A DNA stretch of 64,000 nucleotides, taken from NCBI GenBank assembly GCA_035486355.1, contig DATHNE010000190.1, forward strand, positions 1 to 64,000. The letters are read 5' to 3'. Below, in pieces: positions 53,985 to 62,241 of the stretch; within the stretch, counting starts at the first letter, position 1; each line of letters opens with the position of its first letter. The position numbers and the translations under genes were made by a program. Below the pieces are notes generated by a model. It was not told the DNA's origin, ran no database searches, and saw only the letters and a program-made list of their open reading frames with translations. The stretch comes from Palsa-883 sp035486355. Lineage in GTDB: Bacteria > Pseudomonadota > Alphaproteobacteria > Acetobacterales > Acetobacteraceae.

Positions 53985-54791
53985 CTAGCAGGCGCGCGGA
54001 CCTGGGCGCAATGTCAATTGCGCGGACGGAGAAAAAGCGCTGGCCCGCATCAGCAACGTCATCAGCAGCCCCGAAATACCGGACGCGGTCAGGATCATGG
54101 CGACGATGACGAACTGATATATGCCCGCGTAAACCGGGTTGGCACCTGACACCATCATGCCGGCCATCACACCGGGGATCCACACCAGTCCCAGCGACTT
54201 CAGCATGTCGAGGCGGGGTAGCATGCTCGCATAGACCGCGCTCTGCACGTACGGCGCGACGGTAGCGGCAGGGCTGGCGCCGAGCGACAGGCCCGCCTCC
54301 ACCTGGCCGACACTCGCGGTGACGTCGGCGCGAAAACGTTCGGCAGCCTGGGCACAGGCGTTCATGGCGTTGGCGATGATCATGCTGCCTACCGGCACCA
54401 GCACCGTGACGCTCGTGCTGAGCGTACCCGTCGCCAACATTGCGGCAATTGCCACGCCGGATCCGACAGCGATCGCCCAGAATGAACGCAGCGTTGATCC
54501 GTCGATGCCCCGTGCGCGGCGCGCGGCCGTCAGTGCCGCGGCGACTGTCATCAGCAGCAGGATGACGGCACCGACCAGCAGACTGCCATGCAGCAGCAAC
54601 GCCAGCACGATCCCGACCAACACCATCTGAACCAGGCCTCGAGCGATCGACACCGCGGCCTCGCGTTCCATGTGCACGGCGAAGCGGCGGCATGCGGCCA
54701 CCACGATCGCGCAGAGCACGATGGCACCGGCGGCCTGGGCCGATCCCATGGCGAGGTTGCCACCCAGATTGTTGAACAGATCAGCCAGCAT
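53985..54791 (-). CDS. fetB: FetB/YbbM-type ABC permease
   Basis: A ~268-residue UPF0014 membrane protein. Strong helices include IVLCAIVVAACRRF, LVQMVLVGIVLALLL and AVILLLMTVAAALTA. The conserved loop GSMIIANAMNACAQAAERFR and the NPVYAGIYQFVIVAMIL ending are present. FetB and the ATPase FetA form an exporter linked to iron homeostasis and oxidative stress resistance in E. coli. Its start (54791) overlaps the ATPase stop by 11 bases. The open frame to 54893 lies within the upstream gene and is not used. Confidence 0.82.
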   Translation of the reverse strand: MLADLFNNLGGNLAMGSAQAAGAIVLCAIVVAACRRFAVHMEREAAVSIARGLVQMVLVGIVLALLLHGSLLVGAVILLLMTVAAALTAARRARGIDGSTLRSFWAIAVGSGVAIAAMLATGTLSTSVTVLVPVGSMIIANAMNACAQAAERFRADVTASVGQVEAGLSLGASPAATVAPYVQSAVYASMLPRLDMLKSLGLVWIPGVMAGMMVSGANPVYAGIYQFVIVAMILTASGISGLLMTLLMRASAFSPSAQLTLRPGPRAC

Positions 54792-55554
54792 ACAGCACCT
54801 CCTTGGTCGGCCCGATCGTGACCAGTCTGCCCGCCTCCAGGACCATGGTGCGGCCCGCGATACGCGCGGCCTGTTGCCGGTTGTGTGTGACAATCACGCA
54901 AGTCATCCGACGTTCCTGGATGATGCCGAGCAGCAAATCCTCGATGCCGCGCGCCGACGCCTCATCCAGCGCGGAGGTTGGCTCGTCCAACAGCAGTCCC
55001 TCCGGTGCGTTCGCCAGGGTGCGCGCCAGCGACACCCGTTGTGCCTCGCCCCCGGACAGATGGGTAACGTCGCGATCCTGGTATCCGGGCAAGCCGACCC
55101 GATCGAGCAGTGCGGCCACTTGGTCCGTGGAGATGCTTTCGCCGCGTTGTCGCGGCCCGAAGGTGACATTCGTCGCGACCGTTCCGGCAAAGAGACAAGC
55201 TGTCTGCATGACCATGCCGACACGACGGCGCAGCTCCCGGGGCGCGATCCCGTGATAGTCCCGACCGTGCAGCAGCACGGTGCCGCCGGTTGGCTCGTCC
55301 AGGCGATTCAGCAGGCGCAGGAAGGACGATTTGCCGGCGCCGCTGTGGCCGACGACGGCCAGCACCTCACCCGGCGGGATCTGAACGCTGATGCGATCCA
55401 CCAGGACTTTGCCCGCGACAGCCCGCGATAAAGCCCTCGTTTCGAGTGTCGGCACCTCTGGCGTCCGATCCGCTGGCGCAGGCCGCCCGGTCTCGCCCGG
55501 ACCTGCCGAGCGGTCACCGAGGCTTGCATTTTGGAGAAGCGTTGATTCGGACAT
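54781..55554 (-). CDS. fetA: FetA/YbbL-type ABC ATPase
   Basis: A 257-residue ABC ATPase with an extra ~40-residue N-terminal leader. It has Walker A GHSGAGKS, signature LSGGEAQRVS and Walker B GLLLDEPTSALD. It directly precedes the UPF0014 permease and overlaps it, the FetAB arrangement. The substrate is probably iron or a related metal or ligand, exported from the cytoplasm. Transcription starts near the divergent end of the YdeP gene region; no operator is visible. Confidence 0.82.
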   Translation of the reverse strand: MSESTLLQNASLGDRSAGPGETGRPAPADRTPEVPTLETRALSRAVAGKVLVDRISVQIPPGEVLAVVGHSGAGKSSFLRLLNRLDEPTGGTVLLHGRDYHGIAPRELRRRVGMVMQTACLFAGTVATNVTFGPRQRGESISTDQVAALLDRVGLPGYQDRDVTHLSGGEAQRVSLARTLANAPEGLLLDEPTSALDEASARGIEDLLLGIIQERRMTCVIVTHNRQQAARIAGRTMVLEAGRLVTIGPTKEVLYAG

Positions 55555-55715
55555 CTGCGGCTCCCGGGCACGGCGCCCTCGATTGGCCTTGTGCCGGGAG
55601 AGGTAACGAGAATAGCGGCGTGGCGGAAATGCATGTTGCTCAACGCAACGTGTGCCATTTGAATAGCGGGCATTCTCCGTTCAGCTTCTACCGGGACTAT
55701 CTATCGTGCCATCAC

Positions 55716-58076
55716 CTAGCCCGGGCTCGGCTCCGTCGTCGTGCCGATGGGGCGAACCAGGACCGGGATGGATTTTGCGGCTGGTGTGCCGCTCTTGCGG
55801 TCGTAATGTGCCAGCGGCAGCAGCGGGTTGGTTTCCGGGTAATAGGCGCCGATCGAACCCAGTGGAATGTCGTACGCCTTCACGCGGAAGCCACGCACGA
55901 CGCGCCGCTTGCCATCTTCCGCCAGCGATTCGATCTCGACCAGGCTCCCCGCCGCGATCCCCCTTCGCTGCATATCGGCTTCATTGATGAACACCACCAT
56001 GCGTCCGCCGAACACGCCGCGGTACCGGTCGTCGAGGCCGTAGACCGTGGTATTGTATTGATTGTGGCTGCGCAGCGTCATCAGCCGCAGCATGTCGGGG
56101 TGGGAGACCTGGGGATCTTCCTCGACGCCGGAAAAGATCAGGAAGTTTGCACGACCGGTTGAGGTATTCCACACCCGCTGGCGCGGTGGATTGGTCAGGT
56201 GGAACCCGCCGGGTTGGTCAATCCGCCGGTTGAAATCGAAGAAAAGATGCGGCAGCACCGCCTCGATCTTGTCGCGGATCCGGCTGTAGTCAGCAACAAA
56301 GTAGCTCCAGTCGATGCCATCGCGTGGCAGCGTCGCGTCGGCCATGCCGCAGACGATCGCCACTTCGGATTTCAGCTGCTCGCTTGGCGGCTGAACCAGC
56401 CCAGACGAGGCATGGACCATCGACATGCTGTCCTCGACCGTGATGGCCTGCCGGCCGCTGGCCTGTATGTCGATGTCGCTGCGCGCCAGGCAGGGCAAGA
56501 TCAATGCCTGTTCGCCATGCACCAGATGACCGCGATTCAGCTTGGTGTTGATCCCAACCGTCAGCCGCATGCGCCGCATCGCGGCCTCGGCGATGTCCCA
56601 ATCCGGCACCGCCCTGACGAAATTCCCGCCAAGGCCAACGAACACCTTGGCGTCCCCATCGACCATCGCCTGCACCGCCTTCACGACATTGTGGCCGTGC
56701 GCGCGCGGCGGTGCGAATCCGAATACTTTCCCCAACTGGTCCAGAAAGGCGGGGGATGGCTTTTCATCGATCCCGACGGTGCGGTCGCCTTGCACATTCG
56801 AATGCCCGCGCACCGGGCAGATGCCGGCGCCCGGCCGGCCGATATTCCCCCGCAGCAGCAGCAGGTTGAGGATCTGCTGCACGTTCGCCGAACCGGTGCG
56901 ATGCTGGGTGATCCCCATGCCGTAGCAGGCGATGACGTTGCGCGCGCGGATGTAGATCTCGGCCACGCGCCGCAACTGGTCGTATGACAGGCCACAGGCC
57001 GGCAGTACGTCGTTCCATTTGGTGCGGCGCAGGTCGTCGGCAAATTCCGTGAAACCGTGTGTATGCTGGGCGATGAACGCGGTATCCAGCACCGGCGCGT
57101 TGCCGAGTTGCAGCGCCGTGTCGTGCGCCTCCAGCACCAGCTTCATCACGCCCTTCAGCGCGGCGACGTCGCCCGCGGCGCAAACCTGGCAATACTCGCT
57201 CGCGATCCGTGTCTCGCTGAACGTCGCCATCTCGATCGGGCTCTGTGGCGCGGTAAAGCGTTCGAGCGCGCGCTCCCGCAGCGGATTGAACACCACGATC
57301 GGCACGCCACGGTGCGACGCATTGTGCAGTTCAGTCATCATGCGCGGACTGTTGGTTCCGGGATTCTGACCGATGACGAAGATCGCGTCGGCCTGCGAAA
57401 AATCGTCAAGCAGCACCGTGCCCTTGCCGATGCCGATGCTTTCGGGAAGGCCAACGCTGGTCGGTTCGTGGCACATGTTGGAACAGTCGGGAAAGTTGTT
57501 CGTGCCAAAGCGCCGGACAAACAACTGGTACAGGAAGGCCGCCTCGTTGGACGTGCGGCCGGACGTATAGAACTCGGCCTGGTTCGGATCGTCCAAGGCA
57601 TTGAGTTCGCGGCCGATCAGCGTGAACGCCTCATTCCAATCGATCGGCACATAATGGTCCGTCTCCGCATCGTATCGCATCGGCTCCGTGAGCCGTCCCT
57701 GCTCCTCAAGCCAATAGTCGCTCTGCTGCTCCAGCGCGCAGACGGTGTGCTCGGCGAAGAACCCCCGGGTCACGCGGCGCTTCGTCAGCTCGAATGCCAC
57801 GGCCTTGGCGCCGTTCTCGCAGAATTCGAACGAGCTCGTGTGCGCCGGGTCGGGCCAGGCACAGCCAGGACAGTCGAATCCGTCTGGCTGATTGACCGAC
57901 AACAGCGCCTTCGACCCTTTCAGCGCGACGCTCTGCTCTCGCAGCGCCTGCGCCGTCGCCCGCAACGCCCCCCAGCCGCCGGCCGCCGCGTGATAAGGCG
58001 CGAACGTCGGCGTATCGTCCGACGCAGGCTGGGTATTTTCACGCGGCTCGACGCTGGGAACGAGGGAGTTGCTCAT
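55716..58076 (-). CDS. FdhF/YdeP-family molybdopterin oxidoreductase
   Basis: A 786-residue oxidoreductase of the FdhF/YdeP family. Cys69 and Cys72 (CPGC) with Cys86 mark the N-terminal iron-sulfur region. NMCHEPTSVGL at about residues 200-210 places Cys202 where formate dehydrogenase H has selenocysteine. The molybdopterin domains GTNSPRM and RTGSANVQQILN and the C-terminal dinucleotide-binding fold with LRSHNQYNTT follow. YdeP in E. coli contributes to acid resistance. It is the next gene after the oxalate decarboxylase (238-base gap, same strand), whose product formate would be a natural substrate. The start at 58076 is chosen for its GGAG site six bases upstream. Confidence 0.85.
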   Translation of the reverse strand: MSNSLVPSVEPRENTQPASDDTPTFAPYHAAAGGWGALRATAQALREQSVALKGSKALLSVNQPDGFDCPGCAWPDPAHTSSFEFCENGAKAVAFELTKRRVTRGFFAEHTVCALEQQSDYWLEEQGRLTEPMRYDAETDHYVPIDWNEAFTLIGRELNALDDPNQAEFYTSGRTSNEAAFLYQLFVRRFGTNNFPDCSNMCHEPTSVGLPESIGIGKGTVLLDDFSQADAIFVIGQNPGTNSPRMMTELHNASHRGVPIVVFNPLRERALERFTAPQSPIEMATFSETRIASEYCQVCAAGDVAALKGVMKLVLEAHDTALQLGNAPVLDTAFIAQHTHGFTEFADDLRRTKWNDVLPACGLSYDQLRRVAEIYIRARNVIACYGMGITQHRTGSANVQQILNLLLLRGNIGRPGAGICPVRGHSNVQGDRTVGIDEKPSPAFLDQLGKVFGFAPPRAHGHNVVKAVQAMVDGDAKVFVGLGGNFVRAVPDWDIAEAAMRRMRLTVGINTKLNRGHLVHGEQALILPCLARSDIDIQASGRQAITVEDSMSMVHASSGLVQPPSEQLKSEVAIVCGMADATLPRDGIDWSYFVADYSRIRDKIEAVLPHLFFDFNRRIDQPGGFHLTNPPRQRVWNTSTGRANFLIFSGVEEDPQVSHPDMLRLMTLRSHNQYNTTVYGLDDRYRGVFGGRMVVFINEADMQRRGIAAGSLVEIESLAEDGKRRVVRGFRVKAYDIPLGSIGAYYPETNPLLPLAHYDRKSGTPAAKSIPVLVRPIGTTTEPSPG

Positions 58077-58314
58077 GGTCGCTCCAGTCATTGTGCGATG
58101 GGTTTCAGGCCAATCCGGTCGCCCGCAGTGATCGTGCGAGCCGGGTTCGACCTTGTTGCGGACAAAGGTCCTATGAGAGTGCGCCGTATAGATCAGCACG
58201 ACCGGCGGCATCACGATCGTGCCCACCACTCGGAGACGCGGACGGTCGCCGGGTGACGCCGCCTGCCAGACGACCCGACATGTCCTTTCGGTACTGGTTC
58301 GTCAGGCGATGCGC
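58077..58314. other. Intergenic space between the decarboxylase and YdeP genes
   Basis: About 240 bases with no gene. No strong hairpin was found, so read-through from the decarboxylase gene into ydeP is possible. Confidence 0.4.
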
Positions 58315-59562
58315 TCAGTCGGGGACCATCCCCGGCGCGCCTTGCGCAAACCGCTGCATCACCGACGGGTCGATGTTCAGAGTTTGGGCCACCATCGCCG
58401 GCGGGGTATGAGCCAGCCAGTCGGCAAGGGAGATCTCTTGGTATTCGGGCGTCTTGAAGACGGCCAGAAGCTGAACATCCGTCGTGCCGGTATTCTGGAT
58501 GTAATGGCCAAGGTTCTTTTTGACGACGCCGATGTCGCCCGGGCGGAAATCCCGCGTCACCGCCTCCGGTCCGGCGTTGAACACTGTCATGCGGCCCTGA
58601 CCCGTGATCCAGTACTGCCATTCGTCGGCGTTCGGGTGCCAGTGCATCTGGCGCAGGCCGCCCGGCTTGATGGTCTCCAGCACAGCCGCGATCGTCTTCG
58701 AGACCTTGAACGTCGAACTGTCGGCCAGTTGCAGGGTGCCGCTCCGGCCACTGTATTGCTTTGCCGCCCCGGCCAGCGAGAAGGTGAATGGATTGGGAGG
58801 CAATCCGCCGGATGCCACCGCTTCCTGATCCGCGGACAGGGATCCTGGCTCCTTGCCTTGGAATATCCAGCGGTCGTTCAGAGGGATCGAGCGGAAAGCC
58901 TCCGATGGGACGCCGAAGTTGAGTGCGAGCACCGCGGGCGGCGTATGAGCGAACCAGTCGGTCACCAGCAGCGTGTTGTACTCGCTGGCTGCGCCATCAT
59001 CGAACACGATGACGAATTCGCAGCCGTCCGCCCCGAGGCCCTGCAGCGAATGGGGATAGCCGGCGGGGAAGTACCACAGGTCACCCACGCCGATGTCCTG
59101 CACGTAAGGCCGGCCCGACGTATCCATCACCGTCACGCGGCATCTGCCGTTGGTCATGAACGCCCATTCGGCCGCTTGGTGCCAATGCAGTTCGCGGATG
59201 CCGCCGGCATTGAGCCGCATGTTGACGCCGGAGACGGCGCCAGAAATCGGGAAATCCGCCTGCGTCACCTGTCGCGCCCATCCGCCGTCCTGGATGCGTC
59301 TGGGGGCGTTGTTGAACGATGCCCAGAACTCCGGCATGTCGCCGACATCTGTCGCCGGTGGGTTGGTGGCGTTGGGGAATTGCGATGCCACTGCCGGGTT
59401 CTGCGGGCCAGGATCGAGCCTGCTGCCGGCATTGGCATTGATCGCGCCCTGCGCAGGCGCGTCCGGATTGCCAAACGAGGCTGCATGAGCGGTCGTGGCT
59501 GTAGCGGCAACAGCGCCAGCAGCACCGAAGGCGAGCATATTACGGCGGGAAAATGGAACCAT
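58315..59562 (-). CDS. Tat-exported bicupin oxalate decarboxylase
   Basis: A 415-residue bicupin of the OxdC type, which splits oxalate to formate and CO2 with manganese. The Tat-type signal (FSRRNMLAFG with hydrophobic core and AHA cleavage) occupies residues 1-27. Cupin 1 has HWH at 126-128 with Glu132; cupin 2 has HWHPNADEW with the second metal ligands and a later His in LGHYIQ. Conserved GDLWYFPAGYPHSLQ and GDIGVVKKNLGHY motifs confirm the family. It starts at the ATG at 59562 because GAGG lies six bases before it; the frame reaches 59574. Manganese loading and folding would precede Tat export. Two 8-2-8 dyads lie 110-150 bases upstream. Confidence 0.9.
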   Translation of the reverse strand: MVPFSRRNMLAFGAAGAVAATATTAHAASFGNPDAPAQGAINANAGSRLDPGPQNPAVASQFPNATNPPATDVGDMPEFWASFNNAPRRIQDGGWARQVTQADFPISGAVSGVNMRLNAGGIRELHWHQAAEWAFMTNGRCRVTVMDTSGRPYVQDIGVGDLWYFPAGYPHSLQGLGADGCEFVIVFDDGAASEYNTLLVTDWFAHTPPAVLALNFGVPSEAFRSIPLNDRWIFQGKEPGSLSADQEAVASGGLPPNPFTFSLAGAAKQYSGRSGTLQLADSSTFKVSKTIAAVLETIKPGGLRQMHWHPNADEWQYWITGQGRMTVFNAGPEAVTRDFRPGDIGVVKKNLGHYIQNTGTTDVQLLAVFKTPEYQEISLADWLAHTPPAMVAQTLNIDPSVMQRFAQGAPGMVPD

Positions 59563-59670
59563 GGCGTGCCTCATTCATACGGGCGGAATGACCGGACTGC
59601 CTGTGGCAGTCGGTTACGAACCGTCTCGCCGGTATGTCGCACGCTTGCGCTGAATTGCATCACTCGACAT

Positions 59671-59709
59671 GTGCATCGAACGATGCACGTTGCGCATCAT
59701 CTGATGCGC
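59671..59709. promoter_or_regulatory. Two adjacent 18-bp dyads, candidate LysR operator
   Basis: GTGCATCG-AA-CGATGCAC (59671-59688) and GCGCATCA-TC-TGATGCGC (59692-59709) are perfect 8-2-8 inverted repeats. Their centres are 21 bases apart, i.e. on one helical face. The shared consensus is GYGCATCR-NN-YGATGCRC. They lie upstream of the oxalate decarboxylase start. A near-copy lies upstream of the lipoprotein operon at 62170-62187. A LysR-family gene nearby (62242) is a plausible regulator (inference). Confidence 0.6.
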
Positions 59710-59840
59710 TGCCGGACATGGCGGCGGGTCGGCAACGGACTGCGTATCGTTCCCGCTGATGGTGATGATGCTGTGGGCAGACGCCTCGCGTCATTCGCGC
59801 GAATGCAGGAACCCATCACCAGCACGGTGCCGTGGATGGA

Positions 59841-59858
59841 TTCCTGCTATCGCAGGAA
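59841..59858. repeat. GTCATTCCTGCG-type extragenic hairpin
   Basis: TTCCTGC-TATC-GCAGGAA forms a seven-base stem ahead of ATGACGAG. Related sequences (GTCATTCCTGTGCAAGCGGG) lie at 61928 and, in reverse, at 61983-62013. This looks like a dispersed extragenic repeat family. The remainder of the 59575-59897 gap beyond the dyads is featureless. Confidence 0.5.
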
Positions 59859-59897
59859 TGACGAGAGGTGAATGTTTCGGGGCCGGGTGACTATCGG

Positions 59898-60341
59898 CTA
59901 ACGCGATTGATCCGAAGCGGCGTCATCCGGGTTGTCCCAGATGGACTTTGGCAAATTGACCACGATCGGTTCGGGCGTGCTGCGGACGACCACCCACCGG
60001 ACCGGGGTATCAAGCGACCGGTTGGTTTCCATGTGCGGCAGCCAGGCTGGGATGTGCAGGAAATCCCCGGCCCGCGCGACGCCGGAGAATTCGCCATGCT
60101 GACCCCAGCGCAAATGACTGACGCCTTCCAGCACGTAGGCGATGGTCTCCTGAACGCCGTGGTGGTGAACGTCGATCGTGGCACCCGGCTCCATCGAGAA
60201 CAGGCCACCCCATAGCCCGGTCTCGATCCCGCCCGACCGCGTGACGGCGGCGAGGCGTTGCGAACCGTTCGTCTGTGCCGTTCCGGGATCGAACGCATCC
60301 GGACGGACGATCCGTACGCTCATAGGGGTCCACATGGTCAA
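59898..60341 (-). CDS. Single-domain cupin protein
   Basis: A 147-residue cupin with metal-ligand motif DVHHHGVQETIAYVLEG and second motif GDFLHIPAWLPHMETN, both with His ligands. It may be a small dioxygenase, isomerase or sensor-like protein; the activity cannot be assigned. The start overlaps the aldo-keto reductase stop by four bases (ATGA), so the two are translated together. The third gene of a lipoprotein/AKR/cupin operon. Confidence 0.8.
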   Translation of the reverse strand: MTMWTPMSVRIVRPDAFDPGTAQTNGSQRLAAVTRSGGIETGLWGGLFSMEPGATIDVHHHGVQETIAYVLEGVSHLRWGQHGEFSGVARAGDFLHIPAWLPHMETNRSLDTPVRWVVVRSTPEPIVVNLPKSIWDNPDDAASDQSR

Positions 60342-61372
60342 ACCTCCGGTCGGGTCGGCCCGCTGCCTGCTCCGGTACGCTCGATTGTCTGAGCGATCTC
60401 CTCCAGGTCCGCGGCCGACAAATCCACGGCCGACGCGCCGACCCAGCCGTCAACCTGGGCCGGGCTTCGGGCACCAACGATCGCCGCCGTGACACCGGGC
60501 CAGGCCAGCGTCCAGGCGATGGCGACCGCTGCCGTGGTGACACCATAGCGGCGCGCGATCCGCGTCAGCCCCTCGGCCAGGGCGAGATTGCGATCCAATC
60601 CTTCGCCGGTGAAATCCGCCGAGCGGGACCGCCAATCGTCAGCCGGCAGGGCGCGTGCGCGTGCGCGGTTGAATGCGCCCGACAGCAGGCCGGACTGCAT
60701 CGGACTGTAGACGATCACGCCGGTCTGATGTGCGTTGCACCAGGGCAGTTCGGCCGCGGCGGCGGCGCGGCGGATCGCCGAGAAGGGCGGCTGCAGCGTA
60801 TCGACGTGACCAAGCGCTTCGGCGCGCGCGAGCTGCGCCGCGTCATGGTTGGACAGCCCAACAGCACGCACCTTGCCCTCGCGCTTCAGGTCGAGCATGG
60901 CCTGCCAATATTCTTCCACTGGTGTACCGTCCTCCGACGGCCAGTGCACCTGATACAGGTCGATCTGTTCGACGCCGAGGCGCCGGAGCGAATCCTCAAC
61001 CTCGCGACGGATGCTGCGAGGATTGGCACTCTGCCGCGGCATGGCCTTCGGATTGGCCTCATCCCACACCAGGCCGCATTTCGTGAAAACGTAGGGCCGC
61101 TCGCTTGGCGGGATGTCGCGAAGCGCCATGCCCACGACGCGCTCGGAGCGGCCAAGGCCGTAGACGGCGGCGGTGTCGATCCAGTTGATGCCCCGACCGA
61201 CGGCGTGGCGGATCGCCGCGATGGACGCCGTATCCTCCTGGCTGCCCCAACCGACGGCCCAGTCGCCGCCGCCCAGTGCCCATGCACCGAAGCCGACGCG
61301 GGTGATCCGCATTCCCGTGCGCCCGAACGGCACTGTTTCGAGTCCATGCGCGATGGATGACAAGTGATTCAT
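60338..61372 (-). CDS. Aldo/keto reductase
   Basis: A 344-residue NADPH-dependent oxidoreductase of the AKR superfamily. It shows the N-terminal GFGAWALGGGDWAVGWG segment, the catalytic Asp and Tyr in WIDTAAVYGLGRSE, and the Lys and His in FTKCGLVW and LYQVHWPS. Strands of the (beta/alpha)8 barrel alternate regularly. It reduces an aldehyde or ketone; the substrate is unknown. Four bases separate it from the upstream lipoprotein gene. Confidence 0.88.
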   Translation of the reverse strand: MNHLSSIAHGLETVPFGRTGMRITRVGFGAWALGGGDWAVGWGSQEDTASIAAIRHAVGRGINWIDTAAVYGLGRSERVVGMALRDIPPSERPYVFTKCGLVWDEANPKAMPRQSANPRSIRREVEDSLRRLGVEQIDLYQVHWPSEDGTPVEEYWQAMLDLKREGKVRAVGLSNHDAAQLARAEALGHVDTLQPPFSAIRRAAAAAELPWCNAHQTGVIVYSPMQSGLLSGAFNRARARALPADDWRSRSADFTGEGLDRNLALAEGLTRIARRYGVTTAAVAIAWTLAWPGVTAAIVGARSPAQVDGWVGASAVDLSAADLEEIAQTIERTGAGSGPTRPEV

Positions 61373-61375
61373 GAC

Positions 61376-61909
61376 CTAACTCCGTGACAAATGTATCAAG
61401 TTTGTTTCGTTCCGGAGGACGTTTCCACTTGGCCGGTTCGGCGTGCTCGCCTCGGCGGCAATATCGGCCAGAAGCCGCTTGGACATCGACGCGATATCGG
61501 AGGTGATAACCGCCGTCGGCGTGTTGTCGGTGATCGTCGCCTGTTCGTACGCGTACGGGTTCGCGCCATCGAACACATTCACGACCAGAAGCGAGGTGTC
61601 CCTCGAACCGGACGGGTTGTTGTGCCAGACGATGCGCTGCGAAGGGTATGGTGACGCGACGCGACCGACGATGACGTTGCCACGCGTTGCCTGCTCCATG
61701 CCCGCCATGACCAGTTGCGTCGATTCTGCCTCGGTCATTGCGGGCAGCGGTTGCCGTACGCTGACGCTTGCGACCCCCGCCGGCGTCGTCAGCTCGAAGT
61801 CGGGCTGTAGCGCGGTGGCTGCCGGTGCGCCCGTGCACGCAGTGAGACCGAAGAGCAGAACGAGGCCACACGTACGCGCAAGCGCGGCCGCACTGAAAGC
61901 AACGGTCAT
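61376..61909 (-). CDS. Lipoprotein of unknown function
   Basis: A 177-residue lipoprotein starting at the ATG at 61909. The signal helix ends in LTAC near residue 26. The mature part has an AESTQLVMAGMEQATRG helix, VVNVFDGANPYAYEQATI strands and a C-terminal helix (SKRLLADIAAEA). No family is recognised. It is first in an operon with the AKR and cupin genes. The upstream 230 bases hold two palindromes (62139-62187). Confidence 0.65.
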   Translation of the reverse strand: MTVAFSAAALARTCGLVLLFGLTACTGAPAATALQPDFELTTPAGVASVSVRQPLPAMTEAESTQLVMAGMEQATRGNVIVGRVASPYPSQRIVWHNNPSGSRDTSLLVVNVFDGANPYAYEQATITDNTPTAVITSDIASMSKRLLADIAAEASTPNRPSGNVLRNETNLIHLSRS

Positions 61910-61924
61910 TGGGTTTGACCCATT

Positions 61925-62013
61925 GCCGTCATTCCTGTGCAAGCGGGTATCCATGCGATGCCCCGTCTTTTGGTGCTGCGTCCTGGATGCCTGGTTTCGC
62001 AGGCACGACGAGG
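61925..62013. repeat. Pair of extragenic repeats upstream of the lipoprotein gene
   Basis: Two arms, GTCATTCCTGTGCAAGCGGG near 61928 and GCCTGGTTTCGCAGGCACGA near 61990, belong to the same degenerate family as the hairpin at 59841. They lie within the leader of the lipoprotein gene. Confidence 0.4.
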
Positions 62014-62138
62014 ATCGGTCAGCATGAAGCGCGCGCAGATCACGACGGTAAGACGCAGACATTGTATGTCCTATTCCTCGAACGGAACGACAGCCCCCTA
62101 TCGTGCTGTCAGTCGCCGATCGGCTTCAGCGCAAGTGG

Positions 62139-62187
62139 TGCATTTCCGCGGAAATGCATCAGCGCAGGCGTGCATCACTTAATGCAC
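62139..62187. promoter_or_regulatory. Two palindromes, candidate LysR operator
   Basis: TGCATTTCCGCGGAAATGCA (62139-62158) is a perfect 20-bp palindrome. GTGCATCA-CT-TAATGCAC (62170-62187) is an 8-2-8 dyad with one mismatched pair. Its outer six bases equal those of the dyad at 59671. Centres are 30 bases apart, three helical turns. They lie between the LysR gene stop and the lipoprotein gene start. Confidence 0.55.
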
Positions 62188-62241
62188 GTCGTGCATATCC
62201 TGAGCTACGCCGGATTGCGCTTCGATCATCCAAATTCTCGC

